Assembly (NCBI RefSeq): GCF_000300455.3 | Contig: NZ_CP007215.2 | Coordinates: 4,092,001-4,156,000, forward strand | DNA length: 64,000 nucleotides | Reading direction: 5' to 3' | Origin: Kosakonia sacchari SP1 | GTDB lineage: Bacteria; Pseudomonadota; Gammaproteobacteria; Enterobacterales; Enterobacteriaceae | In this document: piece by piece, positions 32,593-41,696 of the stretch | Position numbering within the stretch: position 1 is the stretch's first letter | Layout: each line of letters starts with the position of its first letter | Notes under the pieces: model-generated | The model's database searches: none | The model's input: the letters and a program-made list of their open reading frames with translations, nothing else | What the model was told of the DNA's origin: nothing | Position numbers and translations under genes: made by a program

Positions 32593-32611
32593 TCTTTGTT
32601 TCCTGTACGCG

Positions 32612-32680
32612 TCAGCCCGCACCGTTACCTGTGGTAATGGTGATGGTTGTAATTGTGGTAATGGTGCTGATGCGTTTCAT
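32612..32680 (-). CDS. thrL: thr operon leader peptide
   Basis: Attenuation leader of 22 residues, [20 protein letters not shown] and two more, with eight Thr and five Ile codons. E. coli ThrL is 21 residues with one Ile fewer (from memory). The gene is too short for usual ORF calling but the composition, position and terminator make it certain. Threonine and isoleucine limitation should stall ribosomes here and permit readthrough into thrABC. It was read directly from the minus strand with stop TGA at 32612-32614. Confidence 0.97.
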   Translation of the reverse strand: MKRISTITTITTITITTGNGAG

Positions 32681-32727
32681 GGATGTTGTGTGCTCTGTAA
32701 TCATTATCTGTCTGTGCTGTATGCCTA

Positions 32728-32759
32728 TATTGGTTAAAGTATCTGCCTGCTCAAGTCAA
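32728..32759 (-). promoter_or_regulatory. thr operon promoter
   Basis: Minus-strand -35 TTGACT (32754-32759) and a -10 region around CAATATA (32727-32733), followed by sequence closely like the E. coli thr leader start. The next 200 bp toward lasT hold no gene that I can support. Confidence 0.7.
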
Positions 32760-32891
32760 TTTATTTTTATTTTTCGCCTTTTTGCCGTTATTCCCGGCTG
32801 CGCTGGAGCAGGCGTCACTTTCAACCTATTAGAATCATTCCCACCATGTATCGTAGTGACTTTAACTATAAAAAAACGTTATGTCAGCAAT

Positions 32892-33578
32892 TTACTCGGC
32901 GAGTTTTTTTTCGATATCGTGCAGCAAACGATGCAACATTGCGGTGTCGCGCTGTTCCAGCAGACCAAGACGCTGATCGAGCCAGTCGGCCATTTTAATA
33001 TCATCCGCCACACCTAATTTTTCCAGTAATCCGCGAGTTCGCAAACGCAACGCCTGTAACTGATTGCCATCAACCGGGGCTGCCTCTTTCGGGGTATGTT
33101 GCATTAAAGATGCTAATTGATAGCAGAACACCATCACCGCCTGGCCGAGATTAAGTGAAGGATAATCCGCCACCATCGGAACACCCGTTAAAATATCTGC
33201 CAACGCCAGTTCTTCATTAGTAAGCCCGGAATCCTCACGACCAAACACCAGCGCAGCACTACTCAACCATGTGCTTTTCTCTTGTAACAAGGGAACCAGT
33301 TCCACAGGTGTCGCGTAGTAATGGAATTTTGCCCGGCTGCGCGCCGTGGTGGCGATGGTAAAGGGAATATCCGCCAGCGCATCGGCAAGAGTTGCATAAG
33401 TTTTAATATTATCAAGGATATCGCCAGAGCCGTGCGCCACGCGGCGCGCACCTTCTTGCAAATGCGCGTCGCTGTCGACGACACGCAAATCACTAAACCC
33501 CATGGTTTTCATGGCGCGGGCAGCGGCGCCGACATTTTCCGCTCTCGCGGGGGAGACAAGAACAACAGCCAATTGCAT
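32892..33578 (-). CDS. lasT: Predicted TrmJ/LasT-type RNA methyltransferase
   Basis: SPOUT (SpoU-like) methyltransferase, orthologue of E. coli LasT (YjtD), predicted to 2'-O-methylate RNA; the natural substrate is uncertain. SAM-knot motifs are intact: SPARAENVGAAARAMKTMGF at the N-terminus, VFGREDSGLTNEEL near 117 and YPSLNLGQAVMVF near 143. I start at the ATG at 33578, giving 228 residues as in E. coli; the frame stays open nine codons further to a GTG without support. It lies upstream of thrL in the same direction. Confidence 0.95.
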   Translation of the reverse strand: MQLAVVLVSPARAENVGAAARAMKTMGFSDLRVVDSDAHLQEGARRVAHGSGDILDNIKTYATLADALADIPFTIATTARSRAKFHYYATPVELVPLLQEKSTWLSSAALVFGREDSGLTNEELALADILTGVPMVADYPSLNLGQAVMVFCYQLASLMQHTPKEAAPVDGNQLQALRLRTRGLLEKLGVADDIKMADWLDQRLGLLEQRDTAMLHRLLHDIEKKLAE

Positions 33579-33976
33579 TTTACTTTCTCTTCTAACTGAG
33601 ACCACGGGGAAATGTGACCTTTGTCATCATACTACGCGGTGCGAATTTACAATTATGTAACACAAATCACTGATTTAGCCCTTGTCTACGGTTAAAAAAA
33701 GCTAAACTATTTATCAGCGATATTACCTGCTAAGATGTTAACAGAAGGGACTTATCCCTATGTTTATTCATGGCATTTTAATACAGAATTTCCCACTTGT
33801 ATTGGATTCGCCCTGTTTATCAATTAATATGCGCAACTAGTTGGTTTATTGAAAAATTGTAAGAAACGCTAGCATTTGGCTATCAAGATTTCTCCAAACT
33901 GTTAACGTGCTACAATTGAACTTGATATATGTCAACGAAGCGTAGTTTTATTGGGTGTCATTTACGTCTTAGCCTG
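33579..33976. other. Intergenic region lasT-yjjY
   Basis: About 400 bp, AT-rich, without an open frame that I can support. It should hold the lasT promoter at its left side. The right part lies downstream of yjjY. A run like GGTTAAAAAAAGCTAAACTATTTATC (33691-33716) has poly-A/T tracts that could bend DNA or serve an UP element for a promoter. No RNA gene recognised. Confidence 0.4.
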
Positions 33977-34117
33977 TTATGTTGCTGTTAAAATGGTTAG
34001 GATGACAGCCGTTTTTGACACTGTCGGGTTCAGAGGGAAAGTGCCCACGACCAAGCTAATGATGTTGTTGACGTTGATGGAAAGTGCATCAAGAACGCAA
34101 TTACGTACTTTAGTCAT
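33977..34117 (-). CDS. yjjY: Small conserved protein YjjY
   Basis: A 46-residue ORF (MTKVRNCVLDALSINVNNII to ...VILTILTAT), nearly identical to E. coli YjjY as I remember it and in the same place, divergent from arcA. Function is unknown. No membrane segment is certain, though the last third is hydrophobic. It lies only 94 bp from the arcA start, so its sequence overlaps the arcA leader and promoter region. Its conservation may reflect arcA control rather than the peptide. Read directly from the minus strand with ATG at 34115-34117 and TAA at 33977-33979. Confidence 0.8.
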   Translation of the reverse strand: MTKVRNCVLDALSINVNNIISLVVGTFPLNPTVSKTAVILTILTAT

Positions 34118-34211
34118 GTTACGCCGTCATGTTAATTTTCGACATGTACCAGGCTGGTCAGGGACTTTTGTACTTCCTGTTTCGATTTAGTTGGCAATTT
34201 AGGTAGCAAAC

Positions 34212-34928
34212 ATGCAGACCCCGCACATTCTTATTGTTGAAGACGAGTTGGTAACACGCAACACGTTAAAAAGCATTTTCGAAGCAGAAGGCTACGATGT
34301 CTTTGAAGCGACAGATGGCGCTGAAATGCATCAGATCCTTTCTGAAAATGATATCAATCTGGTGATAATGGATATCAATCTGCCGGGTAAAAACGGTCTT
34401 TTGCTGGCGCGTGAATTACGTGAGCAGGCGAATGTCGCGCTGATGTTTCTGACGGGTCGTGATAACGAAGTCGATAAGATTCTGGGCCTTGAAATTGGTG
34501 CTGACGACTATATCACCAAACCGTTTAACCCACGCGAGCTGACTATCCGCGCGCGCAACCTGCTGTCCCGCACCATGAATCTGGGCACGGTCAGTGAAGA
34601 ACGCCGCAGCGTTGAAAGCTACAAATTCAACGGCTGGGAACTGGATATCAATAGCCGTTCACTGATTAGCCCGAACGGTGAGCAGTATAAGCTGCCGCGC
34701 AGCGAATTCCGCGCGATGCTGCACTTCTGCGAAAACCCGGGCAAAATCCAATCTCGTGCTGAGTTGCTGAAAAAAATGACCGGTCGTGAACTGAAGCCAC
34801 ACGATCGTACAGTCGACGTGACTATCCGTCGTATTCGTAAACATTTCGAATCGACGCCGGATACCCCGGAAATCATCGCCACTATTCACGGTGAAGGTTA
34901 CCGTTTCTGCGGTGATTTGCAGGAATAA
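34212..34928 (+). CDS. arcA: Response regulator ArcA
   Basis: OmpR/PhoB-type response regulator of the ArcAB redox system, which represses aerobic metabolism when oxygen is low. Receiver domain with acidic pocket ILIVEDE, phosphorylated Asp54 in [10 protein letters not shown] and Lys103 in ITKPFNP. The winged-helix DNA-binding domain covers about 135-232 ([15 protein letters not shown]). The 238 residues equal E. coli ArcA. Its partner arcB lies outside the window. The TAGGTAGCAAAC leader provides the ribosome site. Confidence 0.99.
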   Translation: MQTPHILIVEDELVTRNTLKSIFEAEGYDVFEATDGAEMHQILSENDINLVIMDINLPGKNGLLLARELREQANVALMFLTGRDNEVDKILGLEIGADDYITKPFNPRELTIRARNLLSRTMNLGTVSEERRSVESYKFNGWELDINSRSLISPNGEQYKLPRSEFRAMLHFCENPGKIQSRAELLKKMTGRELKPHDRTVDVTIRRIRKHFESTPDTPEIIATIHGEGYRFCGDLQE

Positions 34929-34943
34929 GCCAGAATAATGATG

Positions 34944-34973
34944 AAAAAGCGGCGCAAAGCGCCGCTTTTTTTA
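34944..34973 (+). terminator. Terminator of arcA
   Basis: AAGCGGCGC-AAA-GCGCCGCTT (34947-34967) flanked by A5 and T7, reaching the stop of the convergent creD. It probably works in both directions. Confidence 0.93.
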
Positions 34974-36344
34974 TTTCCAAATGCGTAATTCTTCGTCACT
35001 CACTGGTTGCGATATTTTCTTCGCTGAACCAGAAAGCGCGTACCAGTCGAGCTTGCGCGTCAACACCATCACTGCGCTCAGGGCGATAAACAAAACACCG
35101 GTGCCGAGCAACAGCGCATTATCTTCTGAGTTCAACAGGCCCCACATCACCGCATCAAGCACTAATAGCGCACTACCAAACGACAAACCCGCACGCCAGC
35201 TTTTCAATACGCCCTGCAAATAGACTCCGTTTAGTAATGCGCCGAGCAAACTGGCAACACCCCAGGCAATGGTGAATCCGGTATGTTCAGAAAGCGCCAG
35301 TAACACCAGGTAGAACATCACCAGCGATAGCCCCACCAGCAAATATTGCATTGGGTGCATCTGCCGCGCAGTTATACTCTCAAAAACGAAAAACGCCAGA
35401 TAAGTCAGTACGATCAGCAAAATCGCGTATTTTACAGCTCTGTCGGTCAACTGGTACTGATCGGCAGGTGTGGCGATGTTGACGCTGAAAGCAGGCAATT
35501 CCCAACTTTTGCTGGTAGACAGCGCCCCGGCAGCACGCATTTTGCTGTCCAGATTGTTGGCAAACCAGCTACTTTGCCAGTGAGCCTGAAAACCACTGGC
35601 GCTCACTGTGCGTTTTTCCGGCAGAAAATCGCCCATAAAACCCGGATGCGGCCAGTCGCCATTCAGTGTCATCTCGCTATTTCGCCCCAGCGGTACCACG
35701 GAAAAATCACCGGTTCCGCTCAGACTAAACGCCATAGATAGCTTCAGCGGTTGCTGCAAGTTCGCCATCGACAATGGCATATGCACGCCCTGCAGATCGC
35801 TTGCCAGCCCGGTTCCTGGCTCAACACTGAGTGTCTCCCCATTTAACCTGGTGGTACGCAACTGACCAATACCGCGCGAATCACTCAACGCTAAAACAAG
35901 AAATGGCTCGCCGAGAGAGACATTCTCATCGGCTTTGATATCCAGCCGCTTTGGGTCGAACTCCGCGTTGATCTCAATGTCGCTGTGCCAGATTTGCCCA
36001 TCATAAATGCCGATCTTTCGGGTTTCGACCTGCTGTTTTCCGTTGACCATCAGCGATTCCGGTAACCAAAAACGGAGGTAACTCTGTTTACGCCGCACCT
36101 CTTTGGGAGCCTCGTTGTCGTTAGCTTTTTCCAGAGAAACCACCGTTTCGGTCACCGGGATGGCGATCAACGGCCCGATCAATTTTTGCCTGCCAGCGCT
36201 GCTCTGGCGCAGCGTATCCGTCACATCGTTACGATAATTCGCGCGTTCGCCAATTAAGCCGCTCAGCAGCGTCAGCGGGATAAGCAGGACACAAAGACAA
36301 CCTGGCAGCGTTACCATTTTCCAGAACAGGGGGGATTTCAACAT
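34971..36344 (-). CDS. creD: Inner membrane protein CreD
   Basis: Inner-membrane protein of the CreBC regulon; raised expression goes with colicin E2 tolerance and beta-lactam response in relatives. One membrane segment near the N-terminus (about residues 10-30) precedes a large periplasmic region, then a cluster of membrane segments from about 310 to 435. The 457 residues compare with 450 in E. coli. It is last in creABCD but set off by a 57-bp gap with its own CreB-binding repeats, so it can be expressed apart from creABC. Confidence 0.95.
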   Translation of the reverse strand: MLKSPLFWKMVTLPGCLCVLLIPLTLLSGLIGERANYRNDVTDTLRQSSAGRQKLIGPLIAIPVTETVVSLEKANDNEAPKEVRRKQSYLRFWLPESLMVNGKQQVETRKIGIYDGQIWHSDIEINAEFDPKRLDIKADENVSLGEPFLVLALSDSRGIGQLRTTRLNGETLSVEPGTGLASDLQGVHMPLSMANLQQPLKLSMAFSLSGTGDFSVVPLGRNSEMTLNGDWPHPGFMGDFLPEKRTVSASGFQAHWQSSWFANNLDSKMRAAGALSTSKSWELPAFSVNIATPADQYQLTDRAVKYAILLIVLTYLAFFVFESITARQMHPMQYLLVGLSLVMFYLVLLALSEHTGFTIAWGVASLLGALLNGVYLQGVLKSWRAGLSFGSALLVLDAVMWGLLNSEDNALLLGTGVLFIALSAVMVLTRKLDWYALSGSAKKISQPVSDEELRIWK

Positions 36345-36384
36345 AGCCTTCTCCTTAGTGATGCGTGCAGAGTAGCGAGGCTAT

Positions 36385-36421
36385 GTGTGAAGGGTTTGAA
36401 GTTATGTGAAGTGTGGGTGAA
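36385..36421 (-). promoter_or_regulatory. Cre-tag repeats before creD
   Basis: The minus strand reads TTCACCCACACTTCAC (36406-36421), an exact TTCAC-N6-TTCAC CreB box. It is followed downstream by TTCAA and TTCAC at similar spacing (to 36387). The repeats span the last bases of creC and lie just ahead of creD, which is the strongest CreB target in E. coli. Confidence 0.88.
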
Positions 36422-37826
36422 GTGTCAGCCGGGCTTCGCAACCCCCTTGCGGGCGGTTCAGGACTCGAATATCACCATGATGCAGCCGCGCGACTTCCTG
36501 AACAAACGCCAGCCCCAGCCCACTGCTTTTTTGCCCGTCGGCACGAGGTAGCGAGTAAAAGCGTTCAAAAACGCGCTGCAGAGCATAATCCGGGATACCA
36601 GAACCGCTGTCGCTGACCGTTAACACCAGCGCGTCAGCTTCCCGGCTGGCACGTAACTCCACCTCACCACCTGGCGGTGTAAAATCAATGGCGTTATCGA
36701 GTAAATTACCCAACGCCTGAGCCAGTAGTTCTCTATCCCCTGCAGCCAGCGCATCAGCAGCGTCAATATGCAGAGTTAACCCTTTCGCCGATAACACCAC
36801 ACTGCGCTGCTCCTGCAATTGGCGAAAAAGCATACTGACATCCACTGCCGTAAACGCAATTTCCAGCCGGTTTTCCAGCTTTGCCTGGTGTAACAACTTC
36901 TCCACCAAATTCTGCATGCGGCTATTTTGCGTAAGAATATTGTCGGTAAAACGTGTCACAACGTCTGGCGGCGGTCCTTCGCGCAGGATCTCTGCCGCGC
37001 CGCGAATGGCTGCAAGCGGGCTTTTCAGTTCATGCGTCAGGGCGTAAACATACTGTTCGATATAATTTTTACCTTCCAGTTTCACACGCATACTTTCCAG
37101 CGCCTGCGCCAGTTTACGCAGCTCGCTGCTGCCTAAATCAGGTAAAGGAACCGGGCGGTTTTCGGTAACGGAATCAGCGTAGCGCGCCAGCTTGCCAATC
37201 GAGCGATTTATCCACCAGACCATGACCGCACCAATGAGCAACGCAATACCCAGCAGCGCGCCACCGGCCCATAAGATGCGCCGCTCGCTGCGTTTAATCA
37301 CCGGATCCATCGCGCTGTTTGGCTTACCCACGCTGATTACGCCGATAATGCGGCCTTGATCGGTCACCGGGGCGGCAACATACATCACCGTACTCTGCGG
37401 GTTACGGGCATCCGCCAGCGAGCTACGCGCGCCGTAATCCCCGCGCAGCGTAAGCCAGACATCATTCCAGCGAGAGTAATCCTGACCCAACGCCTTTCCA
37501 GACGAATCAAATACTACGCGCCCGGTACTGTCGGTCATGTAGACGTGATATTCATTGCGCACTTTATGGATCCCGCTGATATGCGCATTGATTGGCTGGT
37601 GATTTAACGTCGAGAACGCCTGCGCCAGTCGACCATCCTGTGCATGACCAGAACGCAAATCTTCGCGAGCCAGCTCCGCCAGCAGTGTCGCAGTATCAAT
37701 AAGCGTACCTTCGGTGGCACGTCGTACACCGGGTTTGATCTCCTGAACAAAGATCGACAGCACGAACCACGCGGCAACTGCCACGATCAGGAAATACCCC
37801 AGCAACAGGCGCATGCCAATGCGCAT
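36402..37826 (-). CDS. creC: Sensor histidine kinase CreC
   Basis: Inner-membrane histidine kinase that phosphorylates CreB, active during growth on fermentation products or minimal media. Two membrane segments (about 7-28 and 186-206) flank a periplasmic sensor domain. A HAMP-like linker follows. The kinase core has the phosphorylated His265 in THELKSPLAAIRGAAEIL, the N box LGNLLDNAIDFTPPG and the G boxes DSGSGIPD and SSGLGLAFV. The 474 residues equal E. coli CreC. Its start overlaps the creB stop by one base (ATGA). Confidence 0.98.
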   Translation of the reverse strand: MRIGMRLLLGYFLIVAVAAWFVLSIFVQEIKPGVRRATEGTLIDTATLLAELAREDLRSGHAQDGRLAQAFSTLNHQPINAHISGIHKVRNEYHVYMTDSTGRVVFDSSGKALGQDYSRWNDVWLTLRGDYGARSSLADARNPQSTVMYVAAPVTDQGRIIGVISVGKPNSAMDPVIKRSERRILWAGGALLGIALLIGAVMVWWINRSIGKLARYADSVTENRPVPLPDLGSSELRKLAQALESMRVKLEGKNYIEQYVYALTHELKSPLAAIRGAAEILREGPPPDVVTRFTDNILTQNSRMQNLVEKLLHQAKLENRLEIAFTAVDVSMLFRQLQEQRSVVLSAKGLTLHIDAADALAAGDRELLAQALGNLLDNAIDFTPPGGEVELRASREADALVLTVSDSGSGIPDYALQRVFERFYSLPRADGQKSSGLGLAFVQEVARLHHGDIRVLNRPQGGCEARLTLHPHFT

Positions 37827-38521
37827 CAGCGGATCCCCAGGCTGTAGCCCATACCACGATGCGTATTGATAGGAGTGAGTTCGGCATTGATGGCGCGTAG
37901 CTTGGCACGCAAGGTCTTGATATGAGTATCAACGGTGCGATCAAAACTCTCCTGGGCATCGCTCCAGACCTGATCCATCAATTGCTGGCGAGAAAAAACA
38001 CGTCCAGGTGCCAACAGTAAGGTTTTCAACAAAAGAAATTCGTAGCGGGTCAACAGCAGTGTTTCGCCGCACCAGCGAATAATCGCGGCGTCCTCGTCCA
38101 GCTCAAACTGGCCGATTCGCCGCATTTCATTGTGAAGAGATGCTTTTTGTAACCTGCGCAGCACAGTGCGCACTCTGGCGCATACTTCGCGGGGTGAAAA
38201 GGGTTTGGCAATGTAATCATCCGCCCCCATTTCAAGCCCCAGCAGCTTGTCAACTTCATCGCTGCGCGCGGTAAGAAACAGCACCGGCAACGCGGGCGCG
38301 CGCGCCAATAGCCGACGACACAGTTCAAAACCGCTGATATCCGGCAGGCCGACGTCCAAAATCGCCAACTCAGGCAGTCGCTGCTGCGCCGCATCCAGCA
38401 CCGGTAAACCTCGCTCAAACGCGGTGACGGCAAAACCGTCCTGTTGCAACATGTAAATCAACGTTTCAGCGATGCTGGTTTCATCCTCTACCAGCCAGAT
38501 CAGCGGTTGCGGCGTAGACAT
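37826..38521 (-). CDS. creB: Response regulator CreB
   Basis: OmpR-type response regulator that binds TTCAC-N6-TTCAC boxes. Receiver domain: acidic residues in LVEDETS, phosphorylated Asp56 in LAILDVGLP and Lys106 in IAKPFSP. The winged-helix DNA-binding domain lies about 130-228 (FDRTVDTHIKTLRAKL). Length is 231 (E. coli 229). It lies 5 bp after creA and overlaps creC by one base. Confidence 0.98.
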   Translation of the reverse strand: MSTPQPLIWLVEDETSIAETLIYMLQQDGFAVTAFERGLPVLDAAQQRLPELAILDVGLPDISGFELCRRLLARAPALPVLFLTARSDEVDKLLGLEMGADDYIAKPFSPREVCARVRTVLRRLQKASLHNEMRRIGQFELDEDAAIIRWCGETLLLTRYEFLLLKTLLLAPGRVFSRQQLMDQVWSDAQESFDRTVDTHIKTLRAKLRAINAELTPINTHRGMGYSLGIR

Positions 38522-38526
38522 TGGGC

Positions 38527-39000
38527 TTATTTACTCCATGGAATAATGGGCACCGCACTTAAGGCGTTTTTCGGCGATCCTTCGACCACTTTATCGGAAT
38601 AAGCTAAATATGCCAGTGTGTTACGCTTCGCGTCATAGAAACGCACCACCTGCAATTTCTTAAAGACTAAGGACGTCCTTTTCTGGAAAACCACATCGCC
38701 CTGCGCCTTACCGTTTTTGATCTTATCGCTCAACTCAACCGGCCCAACCTGCTGGCAAGAGATAGCCGCATCAGACGTATCTTCTGCCAGCCCTAGCCCG
38801 CCTTTGATACCACCGGTTTTCGCCCGACTGATGTAACAGGTGACATTTTTCACATCAGGATCATCAAACGCTTCGACCACAATTTTGTGATCCGGACCAA
38901 ACATTTTGAACACCGTATCCACGGAACCAATTTCTTCTGCATGTGCAGAGCCCAGCGCGGCCAACATTACTGCAGGAAGGATTAACTTTGTATATTTCAT
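38527..39000 (-). CDS. creA: Periplasmic protein CreA
   Basis: Exported protein of unknown function, first gene of creABCD. The signal peptide ([21 protein letters not shown], cut after AHA near residue 21) is followed by [20 protein letters not shown], close to E. coli CreA. Two cysteines (in NVTCYISRA and AISCQQVG) could form a disulfide. I start at the ATG at 39000, giving 157 residues as in E. coli, over a TTG 33 nt upstream. The 214-bp gap to rob holds both divergent promoters; a 12-bp palindrome CCTGATATCAGG lies at about 39171-39182. Confidence 0.95.
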   Translation of the reverse strand: MKYTKLILPAVMLAALGSAHAEEIGSVDTVFKMFGPDHKIVVEAFDDPDVKNVTCYISRAKTGGIKGGLGLAEDTSDAAISCQQVGPVELSDKIKNGKAQGDVVFQKRTSLVFKKLQVVRFYDAKRNTLAYLAYSDKVVEGSPKNALSAVPIIPWSK

Positions 39001-39214
39001 ATTGTTACCATTTTTGAATATTACGTTGAGCAACTATTCAGCTTTCAAATGAGAAACTGTTTGCAGATCACTAATTTACAAAATTTATGATGAAAATCAG
39101 TCACAATGCGTATTTGTGCACAAAAAAAACACCGAATGCTAAACACCTAAAAACCCGTTATTATCCGTTGCCTGATATCAGGCGTTAATGCTGTTTTAAG
39201 GAAGAGGATATTGT

Positions 39215-40090
39215 ATGGATCAGGCTGGGATCATTCGCGACTTACTTTCCTGGCTGGAAAGCCATCTGGATCAGCCGCTCGCTTTGGATAATGTGGCGGC
39301 AAAAGCGGGCTATTCCAAGTGGCACCTGCAAAGGATGTTCAAAGACGTGACCGGTAATGCCATCGGCGCTTATATTCGTGCGCGTCGTCTATCAAAATCC
39401 GCGGTTGCTCTGCGCCTTACTGCCCGCCCCATTCTGGATATTGCTCTACAATACCGCTTTGATTCGCAACAAACCTTCACCCGCGCTTTCAAAAAACAGT
39501 TTGCTGTTACTCCTGCGCTCTATCGCCGTTCACCAGACTGGAGCGCGTTTGGCATTCGCCCGCCGATGCGTCTTGGCGAATTTACCATGCCAAAACATGA
39601 CTTTGTCACCCTGCCGCCAATGCAACTTATTGGCACCACCCAGAGCTACACCTGCGCGCTGGAGGAGATCTCCGATTTCCGTAATCAAATGCGCATTCAG
39701 TTCTGGCGGGAATTTTTGAGCAATTCACCGAAGATTCCACCGGAAATGTATGGCCTGCATGAGCCGCGCCCAAGCCTGGAAAAAGATGACGAACAGGAAG
39801 TGTTTTACACCACAGCGCTAACGCCGGAGATGGCGAACGGCTATCTGAGCAACGCGCAGCCGGTGTTGCTGGAAGGCGGCGACTACATCTCCTTCGCCTA
39901 TGAAGGTTCACCACACGGTTTTCAGGATTTCATCCTGACCGTTTACGGAACGTGCATGCCGATGCTTAACCTCACGCGCCGTAAGGGTCAGGATATTGAG
40001 CATTTTTACCCGCAGCATGAAGAGCCACGCGAAGACGGTGAACCGCCATCACACATCCGCTGCGAGTATCTGGTGCCTATTCGCCGTTAA
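39215..40090 (+). CDS. rob: Right origin-binding protein Rob
   Basis: AraC/XylS-family activator of the mar/sox/rob regulon (efflux, superoxide and organic-solvent resistance). Residues 1-105 form the double HTH DNA-binding domain (NVAAKAGYSKWHLQRMFKDVTG and FDSQQTFTRAFKKQFAVTP). Residues 120-291 are the GyrI-like effector domain that binds bile salts and fatty acids in E. coli. Length is 291 (E. coli 289). It overlaps the convergent gpmB by 4 bp. Confidence 0.98.
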   Translation: MDQAGIIRDLLSWLESHLDQPLALDNVAAKAGYSKWHLQRMFKDVTGNAIGAYIRARRLSKSAVALRLTARPILDIALQYRFDSQQTFTRAFKKQFAVTPALYRRSPDWSAFGIRPPMRLGEFTMPKHDFVTLPPMQLIGTTQSYTCALEEISDFRNQMRIQFWREFLSNSPKIPPEMYGLHEPRPSLEKDDEQEVFYTTALTPEMANGYLSNAQPVLLEGGDYISFAYEGSPHGFQDFILTVYGTCMPMLNLTRRKGQDIEHFYPQHEEPREDGEPPSHIRCEYLVPIRR

Positions 40091-40734
40091 CGCTGCAACT
40101 CATCCAGCGCTGGAGCGTCCAGATGCGAGACGTCTCCTGCGGTTTCCACCACCCAGCCAGAAGCCAGCCACGGGCTCTGTTGATAATCAATGCGGGAAAT
40201 AGAGCAGTTGCGCAGGCGCAGGCGGCGTTCAGCATAAGCTGGTAGCCCAAGGATTGTGCTGACCAGGCAGCCCAGCGCCATACCGTGGCTAACCAGCAAC
40301 GGTCGGCTTCCTTCGGGAAGATCCAGGCAGGTTGCCAGCGCCGCATGCATACGATCGCTTAGCTCCTGCATCGATTCGCCATCAGGAATGCGGCCATCGG
40401 CCGTGCCATTCACCAGTTGGCGACGCCAGCTCTCTTCTTCTTCAGTCAGGGAATCGATATGACGGCGTTCCAGCACGCCCATGTCCAGCTCGCGCAAACG
40501 CGGCTCAAAGGTGATATCGCAACCACAGACTTCAGCGATAATCTCAGCCGTCCGACGGGTACGACCCAGGTCGCTGGCAATAACGTGGGTAATGCCCAGC
40601 GCTTTTGCGCGCTCAGCCACCTGCCACGCCTGCTTCTCCCCTTTTTCGGTTAACGGACTGTCTGACTGGCCTTGAATACGACGCTCGGCGTTCCACTGCG
40701 TTTCACCGTGGCGAACAAGGTATACCTGTAACAT
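40087..40734 (-). CDS. gpmB: Phosphoglycerate mutase-like phosphatase GpmB (YtjC)
   Basis: Histidine phosphatase superfamily member. The catalytic motif LVRHGETQWN is at residues 6-15, and the second His lies in LLVSHGMALG near 147-156. It is named for phosphoglycerate mutase, but family work suggests it is mainly a phosphatase with weak or no mutase activity. The 215 residues equal E. coli GpmB. It converges on rob and is divergent from yjjX. Confidence 0.96.
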   Translation of the reverse strand: MLQVYLVRHGETQWNAERRIQGQSDSPLTEKGEKQAWQVAERAKALGITHVIASDLGRTRRTAEIIAEVCGCDITFEPRLRELDMGVLERRHIDSLTEEEESWRRQLVNGTADGRIPDGESMQELSDRMHAALATCLDLPEGSRPLLVSHGMALGCLVSTILGLPAYAERRLRLRNCSISRIDYQQSPWLASGWVVETAGDVSHLDAPALDELQR

Positions 40735-40832
40735 GCTTTTTTATCCATTATACTGCGATGAATTTATTATCTGAGGAAGGTCTCTGTCCGGGGTAAAGAA
40801 CGCGTCTCATTCCGAACATACCGTTATTAATT

Positions 40833-41348
40833 ATGCACCATGTTGTCTCAGCTACCACAAATCCCGCGAAAATTCGGGCGATTCTGCACGCTTTTAACGA
40901 GATCTTCGGCGAAGGATCCTGCCATATAGACGCCGTTTCCGTCGATAGCGGCGTACCAGAACAGCCGTTTGGCAGTGAAGAAACGCGTACTGGCGCACGA
41001 AATCGCGTGGCCAATGCCCGCCATGCACGCCCCGAAGCGGATTTTTGGGTGGCTATCGAAGCCGGGATCGACGAAGGCAGTACCTTCAGTTGGGTGGTGA
41101 TAGAAAGCAATCATCAGCAAGGTGAAGCCCGCTCGGCAACGCTGCCGCTACCGGAGATCATTTTGCAGAAAGTGCGCGCCGGTGAAGCGCTCGGGCCAGT
41201 AATGTCGCGGTATAGCGGAATTGATGAGATCGGTCGCAAAGAGGGAGCCATCGGCGTTTTCACCGCAGGTAAACTCACGCGCGAAAGCGTTTACCACCAG
41301 GCGGTGATCCTGGCGCTCAGCCCCTTTCACAACGCAATTTACCGCTGA
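40833..41348 (+). CDS. yjjX: Inosine/xanthosine triphosphatase YjjX
   Basis: House-cleaning NTPase that hydrolyses ITP and XTP and keeps deaminated purines out of nucleic acids. [14 protein letters not shown] at the N-terminus and [17 protein letters not shown] (47-63) hold the substrate and metal residues, and VAIEAGID follows near 74. The 171 residues compare with 170 in E. coli. It overlaps the convergent trpR by 10 bp. Confidence 0.96.
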   Translation: MHHVVSATTNPAKIRAILHAFNEIFGEGSCHIDAVSVDSGVPEQPFGSEETRTGARNRVANARHARPEADFWVAIEAGIDEGSTFSWVVIESNHQQGEARSATLPLPEIILQKVRAGEALGPVMSRYSGIDEIGRKEGAIGVFTAGKLTRESVYHQAVILALSPFHNAIYR

Positions 41349-41668
41349 GTATTCAGCAGCGTCTGCTCCAGCCATAAACGTAAATCAGCAGGCGCAGCTT
41401 TCAGGCTGTTTGATCCACGAGTAATGGTCGCGATACCTGCCCCCAGCTCGCTTTTCAGTTCACGCTGGCTCATCTCGCCGCGCAGCAGTTCTTCAATGAT
41501 CCGCACTCTTGTGCCCAACGACTCGCGCTCATCTGGCGTAAGCATCAGATTAAGCAACGGTATGTGCAGATCCTTTTCATAAGATTGCCGAACCAGATCA
41601 ACGAAGCGTTGCCACTCCTGATCGCGCTGTTCGGCCATCGCTGCGGAATAGGGTGATTGCTGAGTCAT
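41339..41668 (-). CDS. trpR: Trp operon repressor
   Basis: All-helical dimeric repressor that binds tryptophan and represses trp, aroH, mtr and its own gene. The HTH is [20 protein letters not shown] (about residues 68-87). LLRGEMS precedes it, and the tryptophan pocket residues RGSNSLK follow. Length 109 (E. coli 108). A near-perfect trp operator lies 31-56 bp upstream, so autoregulation is kept. It follows slt in the same direction. Confidence 0.98.
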   Translation of the reverse strand: MTQQSPYSAAMAEQRDQEWQRFVDLVRQSYEKDLHIPLLNLMLTPDERESLGTRVRIIEELLRGEMSQRELKSELGAGIATITRGSNSLKAAPADLRLWLEQTLLNTQR

Positions 41669-41696
41669 AATTTGCCGCCATGTTAAAGGTTTACTG

